Part shown: one piece after another, positions 8,732 through 16,502 of the stretch | How the letters are laid out: the number at the start of each line of letters is the position of its first letter | Numbering within the stretch: the stretch's first letter is position 1 | Origin: Comamonadaceae bacterium | Lineage (GTDB): Bacteria; Pseudomonadota; Gammaproteobacteria; Burkholderiales; Burkholderiaceae_C | DNA length: 44,133 bases | Assembly (NCBI GenBank): GCA_947373605.1 | Contig: CANBYM010000013.1 | Location: 1-44,133, forward strand | Direction: 5' to 3' | Program-made: the position numbers and the translations under genes | The notes under the pieces: model-generated | What the model was told of the DNA's origin: nothing | What the model saw: the letters and a program-made list of their open reading frames with translations, nothing else | The model's database searches: none

Positions 8732-10054
8732 ATGAAAATTACCGTAATCGGCACAGGCTATGTGGGACTGGTCTCCGGCGCCTGTTTGGCAGAAGTGGGT
8801 AACGATGTTCTTTGTTTGGATGTGGATCCAGCCAAGATAAAACTTTTGGAAGATGGGGGAATACCTATATTTGAGCCTGGTTTGAAGGATATGGTAAAAC
8901 GCAATGTGGCCATGGGTCGTCTGCACTTCACGATAGATCCTGAGCAAGCTGCACACTTTGGTACTATTCAATTCATTGCCGTCGGAACTCCTTCCGACGA
9001 AGATGGTTCGGCCGATATTAAGTATGTAATTGCGGCGGCACGGAACATTGGCCGCTACATGACTGATTACAAAGTCATTGTGGACAAAAGCACTGTCCCG
9101 GTGGGAACGGCGGACAGGGTGAAGGCCGCGATTCGCGAAGAATTGGCTAAACGTGGCGTTGAGACCCCTTTTAGCGTTGTCAGCAATCCTGAGTTTTTGA
9201 AAGAGGGTGCTGCGATTGAAGACTTCATGCGTCCTGACCGTATTGTGGTCGGTTGTGACGACGAACAGGCGACCCTCAACATGCGCGCCTTATATGCACC
9301 CATTCAAAGAAATCATGATCGTTTGATCGTCATGGACGTTCGTAGTGCCGAACTGACAAAGTATGCGGCTAATGCGATGCTGGCAACGCGCATCAGCTTC
9401 ATGAACGAACTCGCCAATTTGGCGGAAGTGCTAGGCGCAGATATTGAAAATGTGCGCAAGGGCATCGGCTCTGATTCACGAATTGGGTATGACTTTCTGT
9501 ATGCCGGTGCAGGCTATGGTGGATCATGCTTTCCCAAGGATGTTCAGGCACTCATTCGGACGGCCAAAGAAGATGCGGACATCACGCTCAAAGTGCTCCA
9601 CGCGGTAGAAGAAGCCAACGACGCACAAAAACACGTTCTGGGCGCTAAGGTAATCAAGCGTTTTGGAAAGAATCTGACGGGCATGCACTTTGCTATGTGG
9701 GGCCTTGCATTTAAAGCGAATACGGATGATGTGCGTAAGGCGACAAGCCGAGACGTGATTGCAGATTTGCTGGCGGCAGGAGCTAGTGTGACCGCCTACG
9801 ATCCGGTTGCAATGAAGGAGGCGCAGCATATTTTCGGACACGAAAAAGGTCTTAGCTTTGCCGAAAATCAAACCGCAGCACTCGAAGGTTCTGATGCGCT
9901 AATCATCGTCACTGAATGGAGGGAATTCAGAAGTCCTGACTTCGATGTAATTAAGGCTAAGCTAAAAAACGCAGTAATCTTTGATGGTCGTAATTTATAT
10001 GACCCCAAAATTGTGCGAGGTTTAGGCTTCGAATACAACGCGATTGGTCGCTGA
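8732..10054 (+). CDS. ugd: UDP-glucose 6-dehydrogenase
   Basis: Oxidises UDP-glucose to UDP-glucuronate with two NAD+, supplying precursors for exopolysaccharide or lipid A sugars. The 440-residue length is normal for the bacterial family. The N-terminal Rossmann motif [23 protein letters not shown] is intact, the central helix region has [13 protein letters not shown], and the catalytic Cys is C266 in GGSCFPKD. The ATG at 8732 is preferred over the TTG at 8729, with GAGAGTG upstream. It stands alone after a long AT-rich gap, with no other polysaccharide genes nearby, so its pathway cannot be fixed from this window. Confidence 0.96.
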   Translation: MKITVIGTGYVGLVSGACLAEVGNDVLCLDVDPAKIKLLEDGGIPIFEPGLKDMVKRNVAMGRLHFTIDPEQAAHFGTIQFIAVGTPSDEDGSADIKYVIAAARNIGRYMTDYKVIVDKSTVPVGTADRVKAAIREELAKRGVETPFSVVSNPEFLKEGAAIEDFMRPDRIVVGCDDEQATLNMRALYAPIQRNHDRLIVMDVRSAELTKYAANAMLATRISFMNELANLAEVLGADIENVRKGIGSDSRIGYDFLYAGAGYGGSCFPKDVQALIRTAKEDADITLKVLHAVEEANDAQKHVLGAKVIKRFGKNLTGMHFAMWGLAFKANTDDVRKATSRDVIADLLAAGASVTAYDPVAMKEAQHIFGHEKGLSFAENQTAALEGSDALIIVTEWREFRSPDFDVIKAKLKNAVIFDGRNLYDPKIVRGLGFEYNAIGR

Positions 10055-10248
10055 AGGAAACTGCGATTTGGGATGCGGGTGATCCGAATTGTTCTGTAAA
10101 AGGCAGGTGCGTTGGCTACACATTCAACTGCCAAGTTTGGAGCGGCTCAATGTGATCTCAAATCTCTTGAAAATTTGTATGGTGATGTTGGCCTACATCG
10201 CAGTCAACATTTCATAGCCATTCGATTTTGGTTCTAGCCGAGAGATTT

Positions 10249-10271
10249 GTGTGGCTAAAAGTGTGGCTAAA
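10249..10271 (+). repeat. Tandem GTGTGGCTAAA repeat
   Basis: GTGTGGCTAAA occurs twice, at 10249-10259 and 10261-10271, with one base between the copies. It lies about 70 bp beyond the 3' end of tRNA-Pro, overlapping the start of a short integrase-like reading frame. Its meaning is unknown; short direct repeats can be recombinase arm sites. Confidence 0.5.
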
Positions 10272-10307
10272 TTCAAGCTATTAACCGCAAAAAGACTAAA
10301 GGGTTAG
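10263..10307 (+). pseudogene. Possible N-terminal scrap of a tyrosine integrase
   Basis: GTG-GCT-AAA-TTC-AAG-CTA-TTA-ACC-GCA-AAA-AGA-CTA-AAG-GGT-TAG reads (M)AKFKLLTAKRLKG and then stops. The sequence resembles the start of phage-type tyrosine integrases, whose first residues often have the form M-x-K-x-LT-x-K-x-K. It sits next to the 3' end of tRNA-Pro, a typical integration site. With only 14 codons, chance resemblance cannot be excluded. Confidence 0.3.
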
Positions 10308-10330
10308 CAGGCATTAACCCGCTAACCCTC
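10301..10330 (-). terminator. Hairpin downstream of tRNA-Pro
   Basis: AGGGTTAGC and GCTAACCCT form a perfect 9-bp stem with a 12-nt loop starting 9 bp past the tRNA-Pro CCA end. On the - strand it is followed by TTAGTCTTTTT, so it may terminate the tmRNA/tRNA-Pro transcripts. The T run is delayed by a few bases, which makes it a weaker call. Confidence 0.55.
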
Positions 10331-10338
10331 GTCAATTA

Positions 10339-10415
10339 TGGTCGGTGTGAAAGGATTCGAACCTTCGACCCCTTGCACCCCATGCAAGTGCGCTACCAGG
10401 CTGCGCCACACACCG
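10339..10415 (-). tRNA. tRNA-Pro (anticodon GGG)
   Basis: The cloverleaf folds by eye: acceptor CGGTGTG/CACACCG, D arm GCGC-AGCCTGGTA-GCGC, anticodon arm CTTGC-ATGGGGT-GCAAG with anticodon GGG, T arm GAAGG-TTCGAAT-CCTTT, discriminator A and an encoded CCA. It is 98 bp downstream of tmRNA on the same strand. From memory, Burkholderiales usually have tRNA-Pro directly after the merR gene; here it is about 2.2 kb away and inverted. Confidence 0.95.
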
Positions 10416-10513
10416 ATAAAAATTCAATTATATCTCGGCAAAACAACTAGTTTAGAACGATGGACGCATCCAACAAAAATTCCAATCGAATTACCTGGGG
10501 TATTCAACATAAA

Positions 10514-10902
10514 TGGTGGAGCTGGGGGGATTTGAACCCCCGTCCGCAAGCCTTCTTCGAACAGTTCTACATGTGTAGCCATCTGGTTTGAGTCTCACGC
10601 TTCACATCGCGCAGTGGCACGCTATGCAAATTGCCAGCAACCTATTTTCTCGACCCACCCTAAGTTACCCAAGGAAGACCCAGCCGAATGAAATTACCCC
10701 ACAGCCTGGACGGCTAGATCTTGCGATCTGTCCACCCTTGCCCAGCCTATCGGCATGCTGTTGTGAGGCTCACGCGCAATTAAGCGGCGAGTGCGAAACG
10801 TTCGTCGTTTGCAGTTAGTTTGTTTGAATCTGTTTTACGAGCGCATTCAGCTCGACATGCCCTGCTGCGCGTCCGAACCCACGTCGAAACCAGTGCAGCC
10901 CC
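10514..10902 (-). ncRNA. ssrA: Transfer-messenger RNA (tmRNA)
   Basis: Rescues stalled ribosomes and tags the unfinished protein for proteolysis. It is a one-piece tmRNA of about 389 nt. The 5' end GGGGCTGCACTGGTTTCGAC pairs with the 3' end CAGCTCCACCA to form the tRNA-like acceptor, the T arm is GGGGGTTCAAATCCCCC, and CCA is encoded. The tag reading frame gives ANDERFALAA followed by TAA. Confidence 0.98.
10780..10812 (-). CDS. tmRNA proteolysis tag reading frame (ANDERFALAA)
   Basis: Inside ssrA, the codons GCA-AAC-GAC-GAA-CGT-TTC-GCA-CTC-GCC-GCT-TAA encode ANDERFALAA and stop, just after AACTAACT. The ending ALAA marks proteins for ClpXP-type proteases. This is not an independent gene. 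Confidence 0.9.
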   Translation of the reverse strand, partial: ANDERFALAA

Positions 10903-10911
10903 AAGTCAGCT

Positions 10912-10946
10912 ATTTTAGGCCAAAGGCATGCATTACAAGGTGTCAA
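10912..10946 (-). promoter_or_regulatory. Probable ssrA promoter
   Basis: Read on the - strand, TAAAAT (10917-10912) lies about 9 nt before the mature tmRNA 5' end, with TTGTAA/CTTGTA 15-16 nt upstream as a possible -35. A consensus TTGACA (10946-10941) is also present but too far away (23 nt). The -10 is convincing; the choice of -35 is uncertain. Confidence 0.5.
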
Positions 10947-12752
10947 TCAAGTCTTTAAATTGATGAAATCAGAGCTCGCGGTCTTAGTTTCTGCAAATTC
11001 GCGCCGAACGGTGGGGCGTTTGAGTGATGCTGCGTGCAGGGCGAGCAATTCCAGAAAGGCGCTTAAATCAAATTCCCCTTCACCGGAGTACTGCGCATTC
11101 TTCATAATGTAGGATTCAAGCGTTGATAACTCAGCGGGCGTTTCCCAAATTCCTGCCAAGGTTTCCTGCACGCCAGGGTGGGCGTCAAGACCCAAGCCTT
11201 TGTCTTTGTACAAGGCAAACTCCGGGACACGTGCATTGAAAATACTTTGAAACTCATCTCGAAATTGGCGGAAATCCGTCTTCAGGCTGTTGTCGTACGA
11301 AATGTCAAGCAAATCCAAATACAGGAACGGACTGCTTTCCGGCTTTTTGCGAATTACAGATTCCAGCAAGCCAATGGCCTCATCGAGTTTGCCAAGCTTG
11401 GTAAAGAAGGCCGCTTGCTGTCTGATGTCGATAAATTCATCCGGAGCGAAGTCATACGATGCTACGGCAGCCACAGGCCATTTCGGCGGCTCGCTGAGGA
11501 CAGGTTTCTTCTTTGTCTTGGATTCCATTCCCATCAATTTGGAGAAAGACGATTCGTCCATGTCAACGAGGTTGACATCGACGTCTAGTGACGGGTCTGC
11601 GTTAGCAGGTTTAGTTGGAAGGGTCGTAAAAACCGGCGCAACCGGCGTGGCAATTTCAGCGGCTACTTTTGTGGGCTCAACTCGAACTGGCAAAGCATCA
11701 GTTTCATCTGCTTGCTTTAGGTCCACATGTGATTGAGGCGGTGTAGCAGTTTCAGGGGGCTGATAGGGTGCTTGCCATTCACGCTTTTCTGAACGTCGGG
11801 TCCACAAAAGGGCCAAACCGGCCAGGCAAAGACCTACCAGCCCAAGCAACGCATAAACCACAAACATCGGAACCCGTTGGGATTCTGCCTTTTCCAGGCG
11901 CTCACGCATCGCCATTAAGTTGGATTCATTTTTTGCAGCTTGGTCTAGCAACGCCTTGATATCACCTTGCAATTGCTGCAGCCTCTGCGCGTCGCGCGCA
12001 GCCTCTTCGGATGGAGCAGCAACCGTAGAAGATTCCAGCGTCTTAATGCGCTCGGTCAAGTTTTCAAGCGGATCGAGTTTCAGGCGGGCCTTGCCGCTAC
12101 CAGACACTTTCGCGGTGATTTCCGCAGGCGGGGTAACGTCTGATTTTGCCGGCTTTAGGGCAGGGGGGTGTTCTTTTTTTGATGTCGATTTCGGCTTGGG
12201 AGTAGCGCTTTGCGTTGGCTTATCCGTCGGGTCAGATTTGCGCTTGGCCGTCGTAGTAGCCGGCATCTCATTGGCAGCAGCCCAGCCGGATTTCGCAGCG
12301 TTATCTGCAGTGTTGAGGGCCGGAGCTTGAGGAGTTTGAATCAGAGGCGCGGTAACTCGTGCTGGGGTGTTGGATGTTTCCGTCGGATAGTCAGCCAGCA
12401 GGACAAAGCGGCGCGATGTCTTCTGAGCACATCCGGCGCGCACATAAACTGTCACTACTGGTTCATCAATCAACGTTGACGAGGCAACACGGATATTGAA
12501 ACTGTCAGGTTGGACAGTTGGCTCTACGCTCACTTGAACGCGAGTATTTTCGATTCGGTTATCGCCGTGGAAAACATCGGCATCAGCGCATAAAGCACCA
12601 TCGGTTTGGCCCGCATCAATGGTCACAGGCACCAGAATTTCCAACGGTTGACCAAGGAGAGCCGCACCGCGAACCCGGCCAAGGGTGAGCGCTGACGCGT
12701 TACTACCCGCAGCCAACAAGAGCACACCTACCGCTACCGAAGTTAATCGCAT
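10947..12752 (-). CDS. fimV: FimV-like protein, type IV pilus/polar assembly factor
   Basis: Membrane protein of 601 residues with the FimV layout. FimV proteins support type IV pilus assembly, twitching and polar organisation through cyclic-AMP and secretin-related functions. The start is moved to the ATG at 12752, which has an AGGGG ribosome site and gives a clean signal peptide (MRLTSVAVGVLLLAAGSNASA). The conserved N-terminal domain follows (LTLGRVRGAALLGQPLEILVPV). Then come a Pro/Lys-rich linker, a coiled coil (about 280-320), one membrane span (VPMFVVYALLGLVGLCLAGLALLW), an acidic cytoplasmic region, and a C-terminal TPR-like FimV domain (QAAFFTKLGKLDEAIGLLESVI). It has no evident LysM motif, unlike Pseudomonas FimV. 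It stands alone, 129 bp from the next gene upstream. Confidence 0.85.
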   Translation of the reverse strand: MRLTSVAVGVLLLAAGSNASALTLGRVRGAALLGQPLEILVPVTIDAGQTDGALCADADVFHGDNRIENTRVQVSVEPTVQPDSFNIRVASSTLIDEPVVTVYVRAGCAQKTSRRFVLLADYPTETSNTPARVTAPLIQTPQAPALNTADNAAKSGWAAANEMPATTTAKRKSDPTDKPTQSATPKPKSTSKKEHPPALKPAKSDVTPPAEITAKVSGSGKARLKLDPLENLTERIKTLESSTVAAPSEEAARDAQRLQQLQGDIKALLDQAAKNESNLMAMRERLEKAESQRVPMFVVYALLGLVGLCLAGLALLWTRRSEKREWQAPYQPPETATPPQSHVDLKQADETDALPVRVEPTKVAAEIATPVAPVFTTLPTKPANADPSLDVDVNLVDMDESSFSKLMGMESKTKKKPVLSEPPKWPVAAVASYDFAPDEFIDIRQQAAFFTKLGKLDEAIGLLESVIRKKPESSPFLYLDLLDISYDNSLKTDFRQFRDEFQSIFNARVPEFALYKDKGLGLDAHPGVQETLAGIWETPAELSTLESYIMKNAQYSGEGEFDLSAFLELLALHAASLKRPTVRREFAETKTASSDFINLKT

Positions 12753-12881
12753 ACTGACCCCTGACAATCTTTTACATATTTTGGCATGGTGTGCACTTGT
12801 GATCATTGAAAACTTCTGACACGCCGCTCCAAATAGCGCCTATTGCAACACCAGCAGCGCAATTTTTTGTCAAATACGTGC

Positions 12882-13460
12882 TTATTGCGCAGCGCATAAA
12901 TCGGCTGGCGCTGGAGCTGCGCGTTCAAATATTGAAACTGCACTTTTGGCCACTTGCAAGGTGTCGGCATATGCGTAAGCACCTATGCCAATTGCACCAA
13001 GCAAAGGAATTAGTCTGGAGGCCCCTTTTTTCAAAATTCGCTGACTTAAGTGAACACCGAAATTTCGAAGCAGTGCACGCTCGCCAACCCGCACCGCCAA
13101 GTCGCGCAATAGCTGCGCTGAGGCTTGCTTGAACAGGCAATAGAGCATTTGTTCACGACCAAGCATGTGCTCCTGCCCATATATGCCCGCAATGTCTGCC
13201 ACCATCTGTGCTTGAATTTTCCAGACAGCCATCATCTCGGGTACGACAGTGAGCCAGCCCATCGCCCCGGGGGGGAGCGCGAGCGCACCCGCAGTCATGC
13301 TTGCGTCTCGCGCTGCTAAACGGGCGATTGCTTTGGCACGGGGGCCGGGATTGTCGGCAAGGCGTTCATGCGTGGATGGCACATTCAAGACAATGTCCAA
13401 CACCGCACGGGTCACCAATTCGCTGCGTGGCCCGCTGGGCAAGCTTGATTCAATGCGCAT
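12882..13460 (-). CDS. EcsC-family protein
   Basis: A 192-residue protein with the look of the EcsC family: ATAARDASMTAG-like helices, WKIQAQMVADIAGIYGQEH in the middle, and a Gly/Ala-rich hydrophobic stretch LIPLLGAIGIGAYAYADTLQVAKSA near the end. The family name comes from the third gene of the Bacillus ecs ABC transporter locus, and its biochemical role is unknown. The start overlaps the end of the exonuclease/GIY-YIG gene by 11 bp and uses AGGAG inside that gene, so the two are translationally coupled. It may be membrane-associated through the C-terminal hydrophobic segment. Confidence 0.7.
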   Translation of the reverse strand: MRIESSLPSGPRSELVTRAVLDIVLNVPSTHERLADNPGPRAKAIARLAARDASMTAGALALPPGAMGWLTVVPEMMAVWKIQAQMVADIAGIYGQEHMLGREQMLYCLFKQASAQLLRDLAVRVGERALLRNFGVHLSQRILKKGASRLIPLLGAIGIGAYAYADTLQVAKSAVSIFERAAPAPADLCAAQ

Positions 13461-14868
13461 GTGACGGACTCCTGATATGCATCAAAGTGTGATTATTTGC
13501 GTTGCTTGGGGTAAGGCGCTTTATCAACAAACGGTAAGTATCTATGTCAAACGCCAAAGGAATGCGCGAATGAAAAGCGTCATCAAGCTCATTGTCGTCT
13601 TGCACTGTTGCGATATGGCACCACTGTTCGAACAGGTGGATGTCTGTGCGTCCCGATTGCTGGTCGTGTTCCCGTATTCCAATTCGTCCAGGGTGCGGCC
13701 AGGCTTGCAGCTTTTGCGCATTCATGGCCATTTTCAAGCGCACGTGGTGCAGTGCCGCACCTTCGCGATGGGCACAAACGCCTTTGCACTTGCCAATCTG
13801 GTGTCCAAAGCAGGCACCCTTGCCGGATTCCAAGCCCAAGGCTTGTGGACATAAGCCGTGCATATCGCAAAGTGAACGCAATGCGTCGGTAGCTTGCCGC
13901 TTGGACCGATAAACACCATAGAGTGCGCCCACCTCACCGATATCGATGTCGCCCAACTTCACCAGATTCACCAGTGGCCGCGCATTCAAGTCCTCGCTCA
14001 AACGCCATGCGCAAAGTGCGCGTTCGCGGCGCAGTTGCCGGTTGTGTACGGGCTGCATTTCTTTGACCAGTCGTGATTCCAGCAGCAATGCACCTAGTTC
14101 GCCCGCCGTTTCGCGCCACTCAATGCGGCGGATTTCGGTGAGGATGCGCATTTCGCGTGCGACTTTCGTCGCAGATTGAAAATGCGACATGACCCGCGTA
14201 CGCATATTGATGCTTTTGCCGATGTACAAAGGCAGATCGCCTTCACCATAAAAGAGGTAAACCCCCGGCGTATTCGGAATACTGGCGACATCCGTTTCAA
14301 GCTGTGGTGGCAGACTTGCACTGCCTTGGAGCAGCTCAGTGGCCGCGCGGTGCACGGCAGGCTCACCCAATTCCACTGTGGCCACCTTGAGCCATTGCAA
14401 CACCACGTCCACATCCCCCATCGCGCGGTGACGGGCAAGCGTTGTGAGTCCATGGCGTTGCAGGATAGCGTCCAGTCCGTGGCCCTTGTGTTGCGGGTAA
14501 AGCTTGCGCGAGAGCCGGACAGTGCAAAGCGTTTTGGCTTTGAGTGCCTTGTCGATACGCGCAAGCTCATTGACCACAAAACCATGATCAAAGCGCACGT
14601 TGTGGGCGACAAACACCGCGCCCTGCAGCACCTCCAGCAGTTGCCTGGCTACTGACGCGAACACCGGCGCGTCTTCCACCATCTCATTGCTGATTCCCGT
14701 CAGCGATTGAATAAACGGCGGAATGCTGCACTGCGGATTGACCAGCGTGCTCCATCGTGCGGTTTCCACGCCGTTTTCAACGCGCACCGCTGCAATTTCG
14801 GTAATTCGATCGCGGGTTGCGCTGCCGCCTGTGGTTTCCAGGTCCAGGACGACATAACAAGGCAACAT
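13450..14868 (-). CDS. DnaQ-type 3'-5' exonuclease fused to a GIY-YIG nuclease domain
   Basis: A 472-residue two-nuclease fusion. The N-terminal DEDDh exonuclease has its three motifs: DLETT at 9-13, HNVRFDHGF at 89-97 and HRAMGDVD at 147-154. A GIY-YIG domain like that of UvrC and Cho follows: PGVYLFYGEGDLPLYIGKSINMRTR from about 201, with the metal-binding Glu likely in LLLESRLVK (near 264). The remaining ~190 residues contain Cys pairs (CDMHGLCP, KGACFGHQIGKCKGVCAHR) that resemble the UvrC Cys-rich region. Known relatives carry the same order and are annotated as DNA polymerase III epsilon-like or Cho-like. It probably acts in nucleotide excision repair or clean-up of incised DNA. It lies 14 bp after the NUDIX gene in one transcript. 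Confidence 0.9.
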   Translation of the reverse strand: MLPCYVVLDLETTGGSATRDRITEIAAVRVENGVETARWSTLVNPQCSIPPFIQSLTGISNEMVEDAPVFASVARQLLEVLQGAVFVAHNVRFDHGFVVNELARIDKALKAKTLCTVRLSRKLYPQHKGHGLDAILQRHGLTTLARHRAMGDVDVVLQWLKVATVELGEPAVHRAATELLQGSASLPPQLETDVASIPNTPGVYLFYGEGDLPLYIGKSINMRTRVMSHFQSATKVAREMRILTEIRRIEWRETAGELGALLLESRLVKEMQPVHNRQLRRERALCAWRLSEDLNARPLVNLVKLGDIDIGEVGALYGVYRSKRQATDALRSLCDMHGLCPQALGLESGKGACFGHQIGKCKGVCAHREGAALHHVRLKMAMNAQKLQAWPHPGRIGIREHDQQSGRTDIHLFEQWCHIATVQDDNELDDAFHSRIPLAFDIDTYRLLIKRLTPSNANNHTLMHIRSPSHAH

Positions 14869-14882
14869 TGCGGTGGGCTGCT

Positions 14883-15428
14883 TCAGGTGATATCGAGGGT
14901 GTGTACCTCGAAATTTCCGCCTTTCCGGTCCTCAAAATAGTGGTGGAGCGTTTCTTTGGTTGTCCGGAAGGCCAACTCGTCCCAGGGAATTTCGTCTTCA
15001 CGGAACAGTCGCGCTTCAATGGTTTCCGTACCTGGATCAAACTGGTCGCTGGTGAGCTGTGCTCTGAAAAACATGTGTACCTGTCCGGCCCGCGCCACAC
15101 TCAGCAAAGAAAACAATTCCAGCATTTCAAATTGCGCCCCAGCTTCTTCTACGGTCTCGCGCGCAGCGCCCTCGGAGGCGGTTTCATTGAGTTCCATAAA
15201 TCCTGCAGGCAAGGTCCACTTGCCCCAGCGCGGTTCAATGTTGCGCTTGCATAAGAGCACCCTGTCTTTCCACACCGGAATGGTACCCACCACATTGAGC
15301 GGATTTTCGTAGTGGATCGTATTGCAACTCGGGCACACACCGCGCTCCTTGGTATCACCGTCATCCGGAATCCGGGTGACTAAGCCGGTACCGCAATTGC
15401 GGCAAAACTTGGCAGCAGGGCGCAGCAT
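14883..15428 (-). CDS. NUDIX hydrolase with an N-terminal zinc ribbon
   Basis: A 181-residue NUDIX hydrolase that cleaves a nucleoside diphosphate linked to another group; the substrate cannot be read from sequence. An N-terminal four-Cys zinc ribbon (FCRNCG at 8-13 and VCPSCN at 31-36) is followed by the NUDIX box GFMELNETASEGAARETVEEAG (about 76-97), which fits GX5EX7REUXEEXGU. The layout resembles NudC-like and ADP-ribose-type enzymes with a zinc ribbon. It starts 5 bp after the FAH gene. Confidence 0.9.
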   Translation of the reverse strand: MLRPAAKFCRNCGTGLVTRIPDDGDTKERGVCPSCNTIHYENPLNVVGTIPVWKDRVLLCKRNIEPRWGKWTLPAGFMELNETASEGAARETVEEAGAQFEMLELFSLLSVARAGQVHMFFRAQLTSDQFDPGTETIEARLFREDEIPWDELAFRTTKETLHHYFEDRKGGNFEVHTLDIT

Positions 15429-15433
15429 AAGTA

Positions 15434-16129
15434 CTAGGCCACCTTCACACTTATGGAATCCAATCCGGTTACAGACCCTAGCAGGACATCACCGCGAACC
15501 ACAGCACCCACGCCTTCGGGCGTGCCGGTAAAGATCAAATCGCCGGGTTGCAGAACCCAGGCTTCAGACAGCTTTTCGATTGTCTCCGCGATATTCCAGA
15601 TCATTTTTGCAGTGCTACTGCGTTGGCGGTCGAGTCCATTGACCTGCACCGCAATTTCTGCGTTTTCAATGCCTGGCAATTGGCTTGCAGGGGTGATGTG
15701 TCCAACGGGGGCCGAGTGGTCAAAACCTTTGCTGATACTCCACGGGCGGCCTTGCTTTTTCATGTCGTTTTGCAGGTCACGCCGGGTCATGTCCAGCCCC
15801 ACGGCATATCCAAATATGTGCTTGTGCGCGTCGGCGGCTTTGATGTGGCTGCCGCCGGTTCCAATGGCTACGACCAACTCGATTTCATGGTGGAAATTTG
15901 CAGTCAACGTAGGGTAGGGCAAGGTCACGGTGGCGCCGGGTGCAACGTTCAATACCGCGTCAGCCGGTTTCATAAAAAAGAAGGGCGCCTCGCGACCCGT
16001 GCCTCCCATTTCTTTGGCGTGGTCTTCGTAATTTCGGCCCACACAGTAGATGCGGTGGACAGGAAAGCTGTCGTTGCTACCGGCCACGGGAATGCCGACT
16101 ATTGCAGGGGGGGTAAATACATAAGCCAT
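15434..16129 (-). CDS. Fumarylacetoacetate hydrolase (FAH) family protein
   Basis: A 231-residue FAH-fold protein. The metal-binding acids are visible: the HEIEL segment (E82, E84) and D113 in GLDMTRRD. Other family signatures are YCVGRNYEDHAKEMG and GDLIFTGTPEGVG. Members include acylpyruvases, oxaloacetate decarboxylases and aromatic-ring cleavage hydrolases; the small size and the GRNY segment suit an acylpyruvase/oxaloacetate decarboxylase type (YcgM-like), but substrate assignment is inference. It follows the ABM protein after 12 bp, so both could belong to the same pathway. Confidence 0.88.
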   Translation of the reverse strand: MAYVFTPPAIVGIPVAGSNDSFPVHRIYCVGRNYEDHAKEMGGTGREAPFFFMKPADAVLNVAPGATVTLPYPTLTANFHHEIELVVAIGTGGSHIKAADAHKHIFGYAVGLDMTRRDLQNDMKKQGRPWSISKGFDHSAPVGHITPASQLPGIENAEIAVQVNGLDRQRSSTAKMIWNIAETIEKLSEAWVLQPGDLIFTGTPEGVGAVVRGDVLLGSVTGLDSISVKVA

Positions 16130-16141
16130 AGAAGTTCTCTC

Positions 16142-16450
16142 TTAACTGTTGTTGGACTTGGCGAGCAGATTGAAATGTTCGACTACCGGCGGCACTGCAA
16201 AAAACGGTCCGACCACCGCGCGCCAATGTGTGAAAGCGTCCGATTGGCGAAAGTCAACGGTGTGGTTCTCCAGTGTCTCCCAGAATATCTGGAGGATATA
16301 GCGTTCCGGTGTCTCAATGCCCTTGTTGATCTTAAACCCCTGGAAACCCTTGGCCTTGGATATGACGTCACGCATACCGCGTTGAATGGCTTCGTCAAAT
16401 GCCGCGTTTTGGCCGGCGTGGATGAGGATGTCCGCAAGTTCAAGAATCAT
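16142..16450 (-). CDS. Antibiotic biosynthesis monooxygenase (ABM)-like protein
   Basis: A 102-residue protein with the dimeric alpha-beta barrel pattern of the ABM superfamily (ILIHAGQNAAFDEAIQ..., SKAKGFQGFKINKGIETPERYILQIFWETLENHTVDFRQSDAFTHWRAVVGPFF). Family members oxidise aromatic substrates or act as stress-related quinone-type enzymes; many have no proven activity. The ATG has a good GGAG site. It heads the five-gene minus-strand run and is divergent from pgeF, 52 bp away. Confidence 0.75.
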   Translation of the reverse strand: MILELADILIHAGQNAAFDEAIQRGMRDVISKAKGFQGFKINKGIETPERYILQIFWETLENHTVDFRQSDAFTHWRAVVGPFFAVPPVVEHFNLLAKSNNS

Positions 16451-16502
16451 GGGGTCTCCAAGGGGTGGAATATTGTTTGGCTCATTGATTATGCTTTGGC
16501 CT

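Noticed and set aside
10338-10535. 65-residue + ORF over the tRNA-Pro region
   Set aside because: It is antisense to tRNA-Pro and its 98-bp spacer; the cloverleaf explains the sequence.
10588-10818. 76-residue + ORF over tmRNA
   Set aside because: It lies wholly inside ssrA in antisense; no gene evidence.
10941-10946. Consensus TTGACA as ssrA -35 box
   Set aside because: It is 23 bp from the likely -10, too far for a normal sigma-70 promoter; a weaker box at 15-16 bp fits better.
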